64,000 bases of DNA from Candidatus Bathyarchaeota archaeon (GTDB lineage Archaea; Thermoproteota; Bathyarchaeia; Bathyarchaeales; Bathycorpusculaceae), in the NCBI GenBank assembly GCA_026014485.1, contig JAOZIE010000023.1:310001-374000 (forward strand), written 5' to 3'. Below the pieces are notes generated by a model. That model worked only from the letters and a program-made list of their open reading frames with translations, was not told the origin of the DNA and ran no database searches. The position numbers and the translations under genes are program-made. Below are positions 1 through 7,638 of the stretch, in pieces; position 1 is the stretch's first letter, and each line of letters opens with the position of its first letter.

Positions 1-1015
1 ATAAGCCATCCGAGCACTTTTCCAGGTTTTAATATTCGATATGCTTCTGTTATAACTTCTTCAAGTTCACTATAGAATTCTTCGGTTTCACTTGATATTA
101 ATCCTATGTTTGCGGGGTGCTCGTTATACTTTATGTTATCTCCATATGGTGAATCGATAAAAACAAGGTCAACACTGTTATCAAATAAAGGAATTTGTCT
201 CGCATCATTCTGTAATATGTCGTTTCTAAACTCTGGTGGCTTTACGTCATAACAAATAGCTTTTCTGCCTTCTTCATTACACACATCTAGAGTGGTGCCA
301 CTGCCACACATCGGGTCAACAACCAAATCACCCGGTTCGGTATATCGCCACACAAGATTCCAAATTAGTTCAGCAGGCGTAACACCTGCATATTTGTTGT
401 TTCCTTTTTTGTTTTTTCCATAGTTTTGTCTCGGGAAGTCCCAAAATGTAGTTGCTTGAAGCTCGGGAATTTCTTCTATATCCTTAATCTTTTGAACTTT
501 ACCAAGTAGTTCCCAATTTCGTGGTTCCAAAATACTCGGTTGAATCTTTCCCGTACCTGTTAGAATTTCTTTGCGCCATTCCTTCACTTCCGTGTTAAGG
601 GGTCTGTAAAAGTCAAGAAGTTTAGTCATTCCTTTTGGAAATAGTACTGATAATCTTCCAATACCCATCTGCTTAAGTAATTTGCCGCCACTCGCTAACG
701 GCAGAATATCTCCCAAGGATTCAACAGTTACTTGATATGGGTAATTGCCTCCCCACGCCTTGGGTTCGATATTCCTTCTGGCATCTGCTGTCGCCCTAAA
801 AACTCCGAAAAGAAAATCATTATCTATGTTAAGAAGAAATAAAATATCTCCTTTTTTGACTCTCATTGCTACGGCTCCATATTGCCTGCTTGTGCCAAAT
901 AGCATTCGAGTTAAGCATTCCTCTTGTGACTTATTAGTACACGCAAAAATGAATCCGTGTATTTCTCTTTCCTTTATGGCTGTTTCTGTTTTAATGATTA
1001 ACGTTGTATCTTCCA
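1..1015 (-). CDS. DCD-like domain fused to DNA methyltransferase (partial)
   Basis: The gene starts at an ATG at 1015 and runs off the left edge, leaving about 338 codons with the C-terminus missing. Residues 230-300 look like an S-adenosylmethionine-dependent methyltransferase: DPMCGSGTT at 234-242 is the SAM-binding motif I, and DSPYGDN at 288-294 fits the amino-methyltransferase catalytic motif (D/N/S)PP(Y/F) with Ser at the second position. A segment WDFPRQNYG at about 192-200 precedes motif I, as in many N4-cytosine/N6-adenine DNA methylases. Residues 19-98 (GFIFACTN, LFGTS, ILFLLN, GVFRA, PKAW) resemble the DCD domain known from plants, a PUA/EVE-like fold. DNA rather than RNA as substrate is inference. 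The stretch is visibly A+T richer than most of the window, hinting at transfer. Confidence 0.75.
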
Positions 1016-1175
1016 TTAGATTGCCTCAAGAGGATTAAGATTGTTCCTACCTTAACCCGCTTAATATATAATCGCCGTGTATATTACTTTTTTATACCCC
1101 GTGGATTGGCATGAGCTGCCAAATGGGTAGGGCATTTTTAAGCATAATCTGCCGTTCAATATGCCTCACATCCAT

Positions 1176-1673
1176 TTAAGAAATTGAATTCACCCACCAG
1201 AAGTTGTTGGCTTCTTTATTTCCGAGGATAATGCCGTAATATGTGCTTCTGGGTTTAGTTGTTTCGATAATGGCTTTGCCTTTGAGTAGCCATGTGTGTT
1301 GTCTCCAAATGCCGTCAGTGCTCAAAGCCCAGCCTGTTGCAATTCTGAGCGTTTTTGGTTGTTTATTCCATAATTGTGCACAGTTGCTATGGCATTTGCA
1401 CGGTGCCATTGGTTTGAAAATAACTTTGCCTTGAATGAGTTGCCCTTTGGTTACGAGATCTTCGAGATCTGGTTCGGGTTGAAGTGCTACCCAATCACCG
1501 CCAAGGGACAACAATATGTCTTGTAGCGGCTTTAGTTCAGGCATCTTTTCAAGGGTTTTTTCAGTTTTGATCCTTGCCCACTCTGCCCATTCGAGGTCAT
1601 TTATCGCTCGGTTTTTGTGAGTATACGTGTGAGTGTGGCTGTTCTTTTTTTCGTTTGCCCCATTTTTGGTCAT
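1176..1673 (-). CDS. hypothetical protein with C-x-C-H motif
   Basis: A 165-residue soluble protein I cannot assign to a named family. The N-terminal third is charged and helical; the C-terminal half has an ordered, conserved look: CKCHSNC near the middle, then GWALSTDGIWRQHTWLL and ETTKPRSTYYGIIL. The Cys/His cluster could bind metal or be catalytic, which is inference. The ATG at 1673 is preferred over an upstream TTG at 1682 because a TATA-like AATAAAATAT lies roughly 20-30 bases upstream on this strand, giving a nearly leaderless message. It lies behind the methyltransferase on the same strand with about 160 bases between, so a joint accessory role is possible but unsupported. Confidence 0.6.
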   Translation of the reverse strand: MTKNGANEKKNSHTHTYTHKNRAINDLEWAEWARIKTEKTLEKMPELKPLQDILLSLGGDWVALQPEPDLEDLVTKGQLIQGKVIFKPMAPCKCHSNCAQLWNKQPKTLRIATGWALSTDGIWRQHTWLLKGKAIIETTKPRSTYYGIILGNKEANNFWWVNSIS

Positions 1674-1689
1674 CCTTAACAACTTCGCT

Positions 1690-2310
1690 GTCGCATATTT
1701 TATTAGTTATCCAATTTTAAAATTGGCTCCTTTTGGCTGCATACGCCAAAATCTGCCAAATAGTTATGGCTTGCATTTGTAAGGTTCCTTGTAAATTGTT
1801 GAATTTATTAATTGCTAACTTTCGTGAGGCTTCTTAGGTGTGTGGAGTTCTGGGTTTTGGCAGGTGCGATTCAGATGCCGTTTGTAGGGGGTGAGTGCCA
1901 GAGAATTAAAGCTAACGTTTTATGGGGCTATTCCGAAAAAGTGCCCGATGCAACTGGTAATTCAGGTTCATATTTGGTGCCTATTAGCGAATCATCGCAG
2001 CAAGCGAGGCGGAGGAAGGCTCTAAACCACGCAGAAAACTGGGAATCCCCCGTATATTTGGCTGCTAATACTGATTCGATGCAAAAATCTATAGGGGGGA
2101 GGTCACTATTGGCGGATTTCACAGCCAAACCAACATGGAAATGCGGTGCAGAAACCCCAGAAACTCGGGCTATACCTAGTCGAGGAACTATCGGCAAATA
2201 CCTGCAGCAGAGCGCCATAGAAAAACATCGCAATCTCATACGGAAACAAGTTAACTTTGCTTTTCGAATGGAAAACGTGAAATACCCCTTGCATGTAACA
2301 GCATTGGAAA
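1690..2310. other. Long intergenic stretch, content unresolved
   Basis: About 600 bases between divergent genes. Reading frames here (for instance a plus-strand frame from 1812) have poor composition, and that one overlaps the convincing gene at 2327. The left end holds the promoter of the minus-strand gene. A segment near 2004-2025 (GGCGGAGGAAGGCTC) faintly recalls the conserved region I of RNase P RNA, but I cannot find the matching conserved region V, so no RNA is called. Confidence 0.4.
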
Positions 2311-2326
2311 TAGGGGAAGTTGTAAC

Positions 2327-2755
2327 TTGGACGAAGTGTTGGAGCTGCTGGACAGAACCACTAAACGAACACAAAAACTATTCGAAGAAACCAAAGAAAC
2401 TGCACAGAGACAAACAAGCGCCTACGAGCAGATTCTGCAGAAAGAAGGCGCAACTGACGTGCAGAAACTCAGAGCCTTCATGGCGAGAATGATAGCGTAC
2501 GACCGCCTAGACCGTTTGTCGTCGCAGTTGAGCCTGCTTTATTCACTGCAGATTTTCGCCTTCAAAGTCAAAGTTCTCGAAGTATCCGTTGACAAAATCG
2601 GCGAGCAACTCGAAAAAACAGCGGGACTGGCAAAAAGCAGCGAAGTCGAAGACATACGCAAACACATAGACGCACTAAAAATCCTTGTTGAAGCACAGTA
2701 CGAATCACTTAAAGAAATAAAAGAAAAAGGCAAAGACATACCGTACATATTCTAA
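2327..2755 (+). CDS. Coiled-coil hypothetical protein
   Basis: A 142-residue, almost entirely helical protein with no membrane segment. It is rich in Glu, Lys, Gln and Leu with heptad-like spacing (residues 5-40 and 75-135), so coiled-coil assembly is likely. It uses a TTG start; AGGGGAAG at about 2311-2318 is a good ribosome binding site 8-10 bases upstream. I do not recognise the family. The next gene on the same strand begins 32 bases after its stop, so the two are probably cotranscribed. Confidence 0.7.
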   Translation: MDEVLELLDRTTKRTQKLFEETKETAQRQTSAYEQILQKEGATDVQKLRAFMARMIAYDRLDRLSSQLSLLYSLQIFAFKVKVLEVSVDKIGEQLEKTAGLAKSSEVEDIRKHIDALKILVEAQYESLKEIKEKGKDIPYIF

Positions 2756-2787
2756 AACCGGCTATAGTAACCCAAAAAGGCGGTCAA

Positions 2788-3315
2788 TTGCCCAAAACCC
2801 CCGACACCGACAACACAGAAACCAACAACACATACAACGCGCTGAAGCAGCTTCTGACCGCAAACAACTGCCGCATAACCAACCAAATCCCGCCCACCAC
2901 CATCACCGCCATCCACGGCTCCATATGGGGAACCACCCCCAAAACCGCAAAGAAAACCCTGACTTTTACGCTCACACAAGATAACACAGACGCCCATGTA
3001 GCAGGCACTGCACACTTAACCGCCAGCTACAAACAGTTTACGCTCGTCGGAATCGTTTTCTCTATGGCGCTGCTGGCGCTGTGCACATGGATCGCCACAG
3101 ACCTGCAAAGCCCCTCCCAAACAAGCTTCTGGAGCTGGCTGGCGCAAACCAACGGACAACTCGACCCCGCCAAAACAGCCACACTCGCCACACTCACAAC
3201 CGTTCTTGCAGCTTTTCTCGCGGGCACACTCGCCATAGAAGCTTGCATCCTCTGGAAAGTACATACAGGAATCAACGCTTTCGCAGAAAACCTCGCCAAA
3301 ACACTGCACAACTAA
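2788..3315 (+). CDS. Two-helix membrane protein, unknown function
   Basis: A 175-residue protein with a Thr/Asn-rich soluble N-terminal half (about residues 1-85) and two hydrophobic segments at about 86-106 and 135-158, followed by a short amphipathic tail. The N-terminal part looks like a small alpha/beta domain placed on one side of the membrane. The start is a TTG behind AAAGGCGG. It follows the coiled-coil gene at 2327 in the same direction, suggesting the coiled-coil protein may work at the membrane with it (inference). No known family recognised. Confidence 0.65.
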   Translation: MPKTPDTDNTETNNTYNALKQLLTANNCRITNQIPPTTITAIHGSIWGTTPKTAKKTLTFTLTQDNTDAHVAGTAHLTASYKQFTLVGIVFSMALLALCTWIATDLQSPSQTSFWSWLAQTNGQLDPAKTATLATLTTVLAAFLAGTLAIEACILWKVHTGINAFAENLAKTLHN

Positions 3316-3332
3316 CCTGAACCGCCTTTGCC

Positions 3333-3764
3333 TTAACGCCACGTTAACGCGCTGTACGCCGTTACAGCCAAAAGGCAAACCAAAACCGCCACCTTCAACA
3401 CCGCAAAAGCCTCAACCAGCGATAACACCAGAAACGCAGCAGGCAAAAGTGCAAGAAGCGCATAGATGACCCCGACAAGGACTTTTCGGTTGCCCACACT
3501 GCCCTTCTTTAGGTATCCCGTGCCGAAGAATACGCCTGCAAGCCTGCCAAAACCGCTTGTGCAGGATTTACAGTAGTAGCAACTGCTGCAGCCAAGTCTG
3601 CGAAGAATCGCGTAGATGGTTACCGCCGTGAAAATCAACAGAAGCCACCCATAAACCTGGCTGTAAAAGTAAGCGCTGAAGAAGGCAAGAAACATCCACA
3701 CCAGCAACGCAAGGTTCCCCAAGACGAGAAATGAACGGGTGAACTCAAGTTTTTCTTCACTCAC
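3333..3764 (-). CDS. Membrane protein with cysteine cluster
   Basis: A 143-residue integral membrane protein with four hydrophobic segments and a central CSSCYYCKSC cluster (residues about 59-68) between helices two and three. Four closely spaced cysteines could bind zinc or an Fe-S cluster, or undergo thiol exchange; which one is not decided by sequence. I choose the GTG at 3764 because GGGAGG lies just upstream of it and falls inside the reading frame if the farther GTG at 3800 is used. It converges on the gene ending at 3315 with only 17 bases between them. Family not recognised. Confidence 0.6.
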   Translation of the reverse strand: MSEEKLEFTRSFLVLGNLALLVWMFLAFFSAYFYSQVYGWLLLIFTAVTIYAILRRLGCSSCYYCKSCTSGFGRLAGVFFGTGYLKKGSVGNRKVLVGVIYALLALLPAAFLVLSLVEAFAVLKVAVLVCLLAVTAYSALTWR

Positions 3765-3800
3765 AACCTGAACCCTCCCATATACAAAGATGAAACCCAC

Positions 3801-4151
3801 TTATAGCTTAATCCAAAAGCGTTTTCCCAAAAGCCCCACCGTAGCGGGGTCTGCGAATCGGCTCAGGCTCTCTCTTGGGGGCGGGGTGCTGCTCGCAGGT
3901 TCATACGGGTTTTTTCTTGTCTGCGTTGCTTACTGCTTTGTTAAGCTGGCTTTGGCTCTGGGATAGTTATCTTTTTTACCTTAAGCTGTTGAATTGATGG
4001 TTTCTGTTCAAGGTTGTTCGAAAAAGGCTGGGTGCACGGTTTTGCATTAAACTGTTTAAAATGCTGGCTTTTGCCTCTGAATAGCACAGAAAAATGCAAC
4101 TTTTTTGAGTGGAAACAAGATAATTTCGGCGAGGATACTTCTCTCCGCTAC
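3801..4151. other. Intergenic region with possible small RNA
   Basis: No protein gene is seen. An ACTTATAGCTTAA box-A-like sequence near 3799-3811 is followed by a GC-rich stretch (about 3826-3910) with a CCCC/GGGG hairpin (CCCCACCGTAGCGGGG) and ending in a T-run at 3910-3915. That layout, promoter-like, structured, T-run, is what a short untranslated RNA would look like, but I recognise no family. Confidence 0.2.
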
Positions 4152-4170
4152 ATGTTCATATTATGAACAT
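4152..4170. promoter_or_regulatory. 19-bp perfect palindrome, likely operator
   Basis: ATGTTCATA-T-TATGAACAT: two 9-base arms around one central base, without mismatch. A TATA-like TTTTAAAG follows immediately (about 4170-4177) and the zinc-binding gene starts at 4219 with GGTGGG at 4205-4210, so the site sits where a homodimeric regulator would control box-A recognition. The regulator is unknown. Confidence 0.5.
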
Positions 4171-4218
4171 TTTAAAGTGTAATGCGGCAAATACGGCTGA
4201 TTACGGTGGGTTAAAAAA

Positions 4219-4521
4219 TTGAACGCGGATTTAACAAAAGAACCTAACGGAACAGCATTCAAAACTACAAATAGATTCATCAGATGCCCAGACTGCGGCG
4301 AAGAAATCATGTTGGTGCCTGTGCTTTCACAGATGATTGAAGCCATAGAAAACCACATATCCACCCACAAAGTCAACCACGAACAACCGAAAACCGAGTT
4401 GACGATGCCCCATCCGGAGCCGCCTGAACTCCGCGACAGCTTAACCGAGCAGGTTCTGCAGAGAGCCGCAGAAATCAGCGACGCCCTAAGCAAGAACGAA
4501 ACATGGATAAACCAGAAATAA
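4219..4521 (+). CDS. Small C2H2-like zinc-binding protein, paralogue A
   Basis: A 100-residue protein. Residues 23-51 carry CPDCGEEIMLVP followed by a helix and H-x3-H, giving Cys-x2-Cys then His-x3-His, a zinc-finger-like set with an unusually long middle. The same pattern occurs in the 79-residue protein at 29366, so this is a small paralogous family in the genome. The C-terminal half is a charged helix. It starts with TTG behind a strong GGTGGG, and a 19-bp perfect palindrome lies upstream at 4152. DNA or protein binding is plausible; no function is known to me. Confidence 0.65.
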   Translation: MNADLTKEPNGTAFKTTNRFIRCPDCGEEIMLVPVLSQMIEAIENHISTHKVNHEQPKTELTMPHPEPPELRDSLTEQVLQRAAEISDALSKNETWINQK

Positions 4522-4593
4522 CCTCTTCCCTCCTTCTCTCCTTTTAGAGCCCTGACTTTTGGTCTGCTTTCTAGTTTGGCTTGCCCAGATAAG

Positions 4594-4602
4594 CTTAAAT
4601 TA
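4594..4602 (+). promoter_or_regulatory. Box A of the tRNA-Gly gene
   Basis: CTTAAATTA about 28-36 bases upstream of the tRNA 5' end, preceded by a purine-rich AGATAAG that could serve as BRE. Spacing fits archaeal tRNA promoters. Confidence 0.5.
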
Positions 4603-4629
4603 CGCAGGGAATATGAACCTTAAGCGAAT

Positions 4630-4708
4630 GCGGTTGTCGTCTAGTCTGGTTTAGGACTCTAGCCTTCCAAGCTAGTGATCCCGGGTTCAAATCCCGGCGA
4701 CCGCACCA
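4630..4708 (+). tRNA. tRNA-Gly (anticodon UCC)
   Basis: A full cloverleaf is readable. The acceptor stem pairs GCGGTTG with CGACCGC (one G-U), the anticodon stem is CTAGC/GCTAG around the loop CTTCCAA (anticodon TCC), and the T arm is CCGGG-TTCAAAT-CCCGG. The discriminator is A at 4705 and the CCA end is encoded at 4706-4708. No intron is seen. Confidence 0.95.
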
Positions 4709-4786
4709 ACCTTCTATTCTCTAAACGCTTTTCTGTTCTGCAGCTTCATCGACAAAGTAAAATATCGCCGTGAACAACTTGAGGCT

Positions 4787-5191
4787 ATGAAATGTAGAGA
4801 TTGCGGTCAAGAAATTCTGCAGGTGCACCCCGAAATGTGCCCCTACTGCCGCAGCAAAAACCTGATTGCCGAAGAGGATGCCCCCCAAGAAATAAAGAAG
4901 GCAGAGCAGCTGGTGAAGGCGGGGCGATACGAGGAGGCAGCGCTGAGGTACGAGGCTCTTGACTTGTGGGATAATGCCCGAGACTGCCGACGGCTAGCCA
5001 AGAAAAAACATGTTGGCGCGACAAATCTGGAGGCAGGTAAAATTGGGGCAGTAACAATGGTTTGTCCCCACTGCGGCGAGTCAAAATCAGTTACTGCAAA
5101 ATCAGCCGAAGAAACGTGCAGCCGTTGCGGAACAACATTTAGGGTTCCAAAAAGAGTGCTCGACCTGCTTGGCTTCGACCAGAAAGCTTGA
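4787..5191 (+). CDS. Double zinc-ribbon protein
   Basis: A 134-residue soluble protein with a zinc ribbon at each end. The N-terminal one is CRDCGQEI...CPYC (residues 3-21), the C-terminal one CPHCGESK...CSRCG (about 93-114). Between them lies a helical TPR-like stretch with an alternating Ala/Glu/Tyr pattern (residues 35-70: AGRYEEAALRYEAL), which suggests a protein interaction surface. The ATG at 4787 places the first ribbon at the very N-terminus. Such proteins are common in archaea and usually uncharacterised; an adaptor role is inference. It stands alone between the tRNA and a small-gene region. Confidence 0.7.
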   Translation: MKCRDCGQEILQVHPEMCPYCRSKNLIAEEDAPQEIKKAEQLVKAGRYEEAALRYEALDLWDNARDCRRLAKKKHVGATNLEAGKIGAVTMVCPHCGESKSVTAKSAEETCSRCGTTFRVPKRVLDLLGFDQKA

Positions 5192-5323
5192 GGCTCTAAA
5201 CGATGGAAAACTGAATTTTTACGCTTCTGCATGGAAAACTTGAATGAAGTCTGCCATTTTCATCGTCCAGTATGGCTTGGATTTGAGGTTTTCTTGTCAA
5301 TATGTTCCAGTTGGAAATCCGCT

Positions 5324-5342
5324 TACTTCGAAGTTCGAAGTA
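5324..5342. promoter_or_regulatory. 19-bp perfect palindrome, likely operator
   Basis: TACTTCGAA-G-TTCGAAGTA, 9-base arms around one base. It has the same geometry as the palindrome at 4152 but a different sequence. It ends 15 bases before a TATA-like GTTATAATTA (5358-5367), itself about 30 bases before the ATG of a 36-codon frame. No gene upstream explains it as a terminator. Confidence 0.45.
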
Positions 5343-5388
5343 GGTGCCACAAGAAGCGTTATAATTACAGCCGCTAAATCACTTATAC

Positions 5389-5499
5389 ATGGTAAACAGT
5401 AATCGGTTGGCGAACTTGGAGGAACACCAAAAACTGGATGACGATTTAGCCCAGCGACTCGCCAAAATAATCGAGTTTCTACACAACATAGAAGACTAA
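5389..5499 (+). CDS. Possible 36-residue microprotein
   Basis: A short frame encoding a highly charged, helical 36-residue peptide (NSNRLANLEEHQKL...QRLAKIIEFLHNIED), with leucine/isoleucine spacing that would make an amphipathic helix. There is no ribosome binding site, but GTTATAATTA lies about 30 bases upstream of the ATG, the spacing expected for a leaderless archaeal message, and a perfect palindrome lies just upstream of that box. Short length means chance is not excluded; the promoter plus operator arrangement is the main support. Confidence 0.4.
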   Translation: MVNSNRLANLEEHQKLDDDLAQRLAKIIEFLHNIED

Positions 5500-5645
5500 C
5501 TGCCCTTTTCGAATCCCAATGAAAATCAGCAAGCGGTCACAATTTTTCCGCGGTTTTAGTTTTTTGTTCAATGGCAACGGGTTTTGCATGTTTAAGCGAA
5601 AAGGTGAAAAGCCACAATTCCCTGAATCTACACAGGTGAACACTA

Positions 5646-5834
5646 ATGAGCGAAGAAGTAAACATGGCAACCATCCAGCTAAATGGTGATAAACAGAATT
5701 TCATACTCGACAAGAAAGACTTCAAAACAGGCAGCAAAGGTTTCTTCGGAATGGGCAAGATGGTGACAGGCGGCAAAAAATACCAAGTTCAAATTCAATG
5801 CGTTGAAATCGGCTCCAAACCCAAAGAGAAGTAA
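5646..5834 (+). CDS. Small basic conserved hypothetical protein
   Basis: A 62-residue protein with many Lys and Gly and alternating beta-strand patterns: TIQLNGDKQNFILDKK, then FKTGSKGFFGMGKM, GGKKYQVQIQ and VEIGSKP. AGGTGA lies 7 bases upstream of the ATG. The pattern of strands separated by glycine turns fits a small beta-barrel. I recall similar short proteins in other archaea without function. It is transcribed alone; the neighbour at 5893 converges on it. Confidence 0.65.
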   Translation: MSEEVNMATIQLNGDKQNFILDKKDFKTGSKGFFGMGKMVTGGKKYQVQIQCVEIGSKPKEK

Positions 5835-5892
5835 CCGATTATCTACCTTTCTTTTCCTAAGTTCCAACAGAAAAGATAGAGAAGATTTTTTC

Positions 5893-6672
5893 TCAGTTTA
5901 GCACGTGTGCACTAATCAACGTGATGGTATCGACAGGCTGCGAATTCTCTCCGGAAGTATTTGATGTCACTGGTACCTGCGATATGTTCATGACAACATC
6001 CATGCCGCTGATGACTTGACCAAAAACGGTGTAGACCTCGTCAAACTTGGTGCCTTCTTGGTCTATTACGTTGTTGCCGTTATCTACCACGTTTATGAAG
6101 AACTGGCTGGTTGCAGAGTTAGGGCTACTGGTTTTTGCCATGGCTATGGTTCCTGCTACGTTGCGGTTGCCCTTGCCGATTTCATCGGAAATTTTGGCGA
6201 CGTTTGCCGTTTGGTTCATTCCGCCCTGAATCATAAAGTCTTCCATGACTCGGTGGAAAACGGTGCCGTCGTATACGCCCTGCTCCACCAGATTCACGAA
6301 GTTCTGTGTCGTAATCGGCTTGTCATCTCGCATCTGCACGATAATGTCGCCCATTGATGTTACCAAGAGAACTTGGGTTCCGTTTGTGCTGTATTGGTCT
6401 GTGGGAAAAGTCGCTGCGGGGGCCAGTGTAGGTAGCGGAGTCGGTGAGGGCGTTGCAGTTGGAGACGCGCTTGGTGAGGGGCTGCTGGAAGGATTAGCAA
6501 ACAAACCGTTCGGGACAAACGCAAAAACTGCTCCGATGACCACAATGACGGCGACGATTGCGCCTATTATAATCAGTTTTTTCCTGTTTTTAGCTTTAGT
6601 CTGCGGGTTGTTTTTGCCCCATTCAGTCTTAGTTTTGTTCTGGCTTTTTCGATATCGGCGTGAGCGCGGCAT
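5893..6672 (-). CDS. Membrane-anchored cyclophilin-type peptidyl-prolyl isomerase
   Basis: Cyclophilins catalyse cis-trans isomerisation at proline and help fold proteins, here probably outside the membrane. The N-terminus is basic, followed by one membrane helix (about residues 33-55), a Ser/Pro/Thr-rich linker (60-85) and a cyclophilin domain from about residue 100 to the end. Recognisable parts are VFHRVMEDFMIQGG, the core ending in SQFFINV, and VFGQVISGMDVV. ATG at 6672 is chosen: CTTTAAATAAA on this strand lies 23-33 bases upstream and would give a leaderless message; a TTG six bases earlier is the alternative. Single-gene unit. Confidence 0.9.
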   Translation of the reverse strand: MPRSRRYRKSQNKTKTEWGKNNPQTKAKNRKKLIIIGAIVAVIVVIGAVFAFVPNGLFANPSSSPSPSASPTATPSPTPLPTLAPAATFPTDQYSTNGTQVLLVTSMGDIIVQMRDDKPITTQNFVNLVEQGVYDGTVFHRVMEDFMIQGGMNQTANVAKISDEIGKGNRNVAGTIAMAKTSSPNSATSQFFINVVDNGNNVIDQEGTKFDEVYTVFGQVISGMDVVMNISQVPVTSNTSGENSQPVDTITLISAHVLN

Positions 6673-6825
6673 ATCCAAACTTAACTGATGAATTTTTATT
6701 TAAAGTTTTCAAACTTTGTCTTCAAAGCCAAGATATAGCAAGCCCTGCAACCTGGACGTCCGTAGAGACAAGCAGCCATACAGGTTAGAGAAAAATGCAA
6801 CTTGAAAGTACCAAAAGAAGAAAGG

Positions 6826-7638
6826 TTACTTGGCTTTAGGATACGACCCTAAAACTTTGATGAACGCAGCGTACTTCTTCAGCGCCTTCAAAGCTTCCGC
6901 GCAGCGCTCTTCAGTTCGGTGCCCATCAAAATCCAAATAGAAATTGTATTCCCACGGCGTCTGCTTGGTGGGTCGGGACTCAATTTTGGTGAGGTTTATG
7001 CCTCTTTTTGCGAACTCGCCTAAAGCGTGGTACAGCGAACCAGGCGCGTGGGCAGCCCCAAAGATTATGGAGGTTTTATCCTTCCCCGTCGCCGCCGAAT
7101 CCTGCTTTGCCAAAACAAAGAACCGCGTGTAGTTTTCAGGGTTATCCGCCATGTCTTCAGCAAGTATCTGCATATTGTAGATTTTGGCGGCTCTTTCGCT
7201 GGCTACGGCTGCTGCGTCCCTGAGCCCCTTTTCTTTGAGCATTTTTACGCTGCCCGCCGTGTCGTAAGTTGGGATAAGCTCACGTCCCAGTTCCTCCAGA
7301 AAACGGCGGCACTGCGCCAGAGCTTGAGGGTGCGAGTACACGGCTTTGATGTCGGCTATCGCGGTGCCTGGATTCGCGATGAGGCAGTGCTCGATTTTAA
7401 CGATGACTTCGCCGCAGACCTTCAAGTCATATTTGAGGAACAGGTCGTAGTTCTGGTTTACGCTGCCTTCTATGCTGTTCTCCATGGGGACAACGCCGTA
7501 GGCTGTTTCCTGTTTCGCTACGTTTTCAAAGACATCCCTGAATTCTTGGCATGGCACGCTTTGCGCCTCTGCGCTAAAGAACTGGAAGACTGCGGTTTCA
7601 CTGTATGCGCCGCGTTCCCCTTGGAAGGCTACTTTCAC
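6826..7638 (-). CDS. pheA: Prephenate dehydratase
   Basis: Converts prephenate to phenylpyruvate in phenylalanine synthesis. The 270-residue length is that of a monofunctional enzyme: catalytic domain at about 1-180 and ACT regulatory domain at about 190-265. Visible signatures are the N-terminal AFQGERGAYSE, the active-site region NYTRFFVLA, and the ACT motif ESRPTKQTPWEYNFY that binds phenylalanine in the family. The GTG start overlaps the end of leuA by four bases, so it is translated as the last gene of the leucine operon, an unusual placement since the product is aromatic. Feedback control through the ACT domain is expected from the family. Confidence 0.95.
   Translation of the reverse strand: MKVAFQGERGAYSETAVFQFFSAEAQSVPCQEFRDVFENVAKQETAYGVVPMENSIEGSVNQNYDLFLKYDLKVCGEVIVKIEHCLIANPGTAIADIKAVYSHPQALAQCRRFLEELGRELIPTYDTAGSVKMLKEKGLRDAAAVASERAAKIYNMQILAEDMADNPENYTRFFVLAKQDSAATGKDKTSIIFGAAHAPGSLYHALGEFAKRGINLTKIESRPTKQTPWEYNFYLDFDGHRTEERCAEALKALKKYAAFIKVLGSYPKAK

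Noticed and set aside
2004-2370. Possible RNase P RNA
   Set aside because: Only a short piece resembles conserved region I. The pairing region V motif near the 3' end is missing, and the right end runs into a coding sequence.
1812-2492. A 226-codon plus-strand frame upstream of the coiled-coil gene
   Set aside because: Its composition is not protein-like, and its last 165 bases overlap the well-supported coiled-coil gene at 2327 in another frame.
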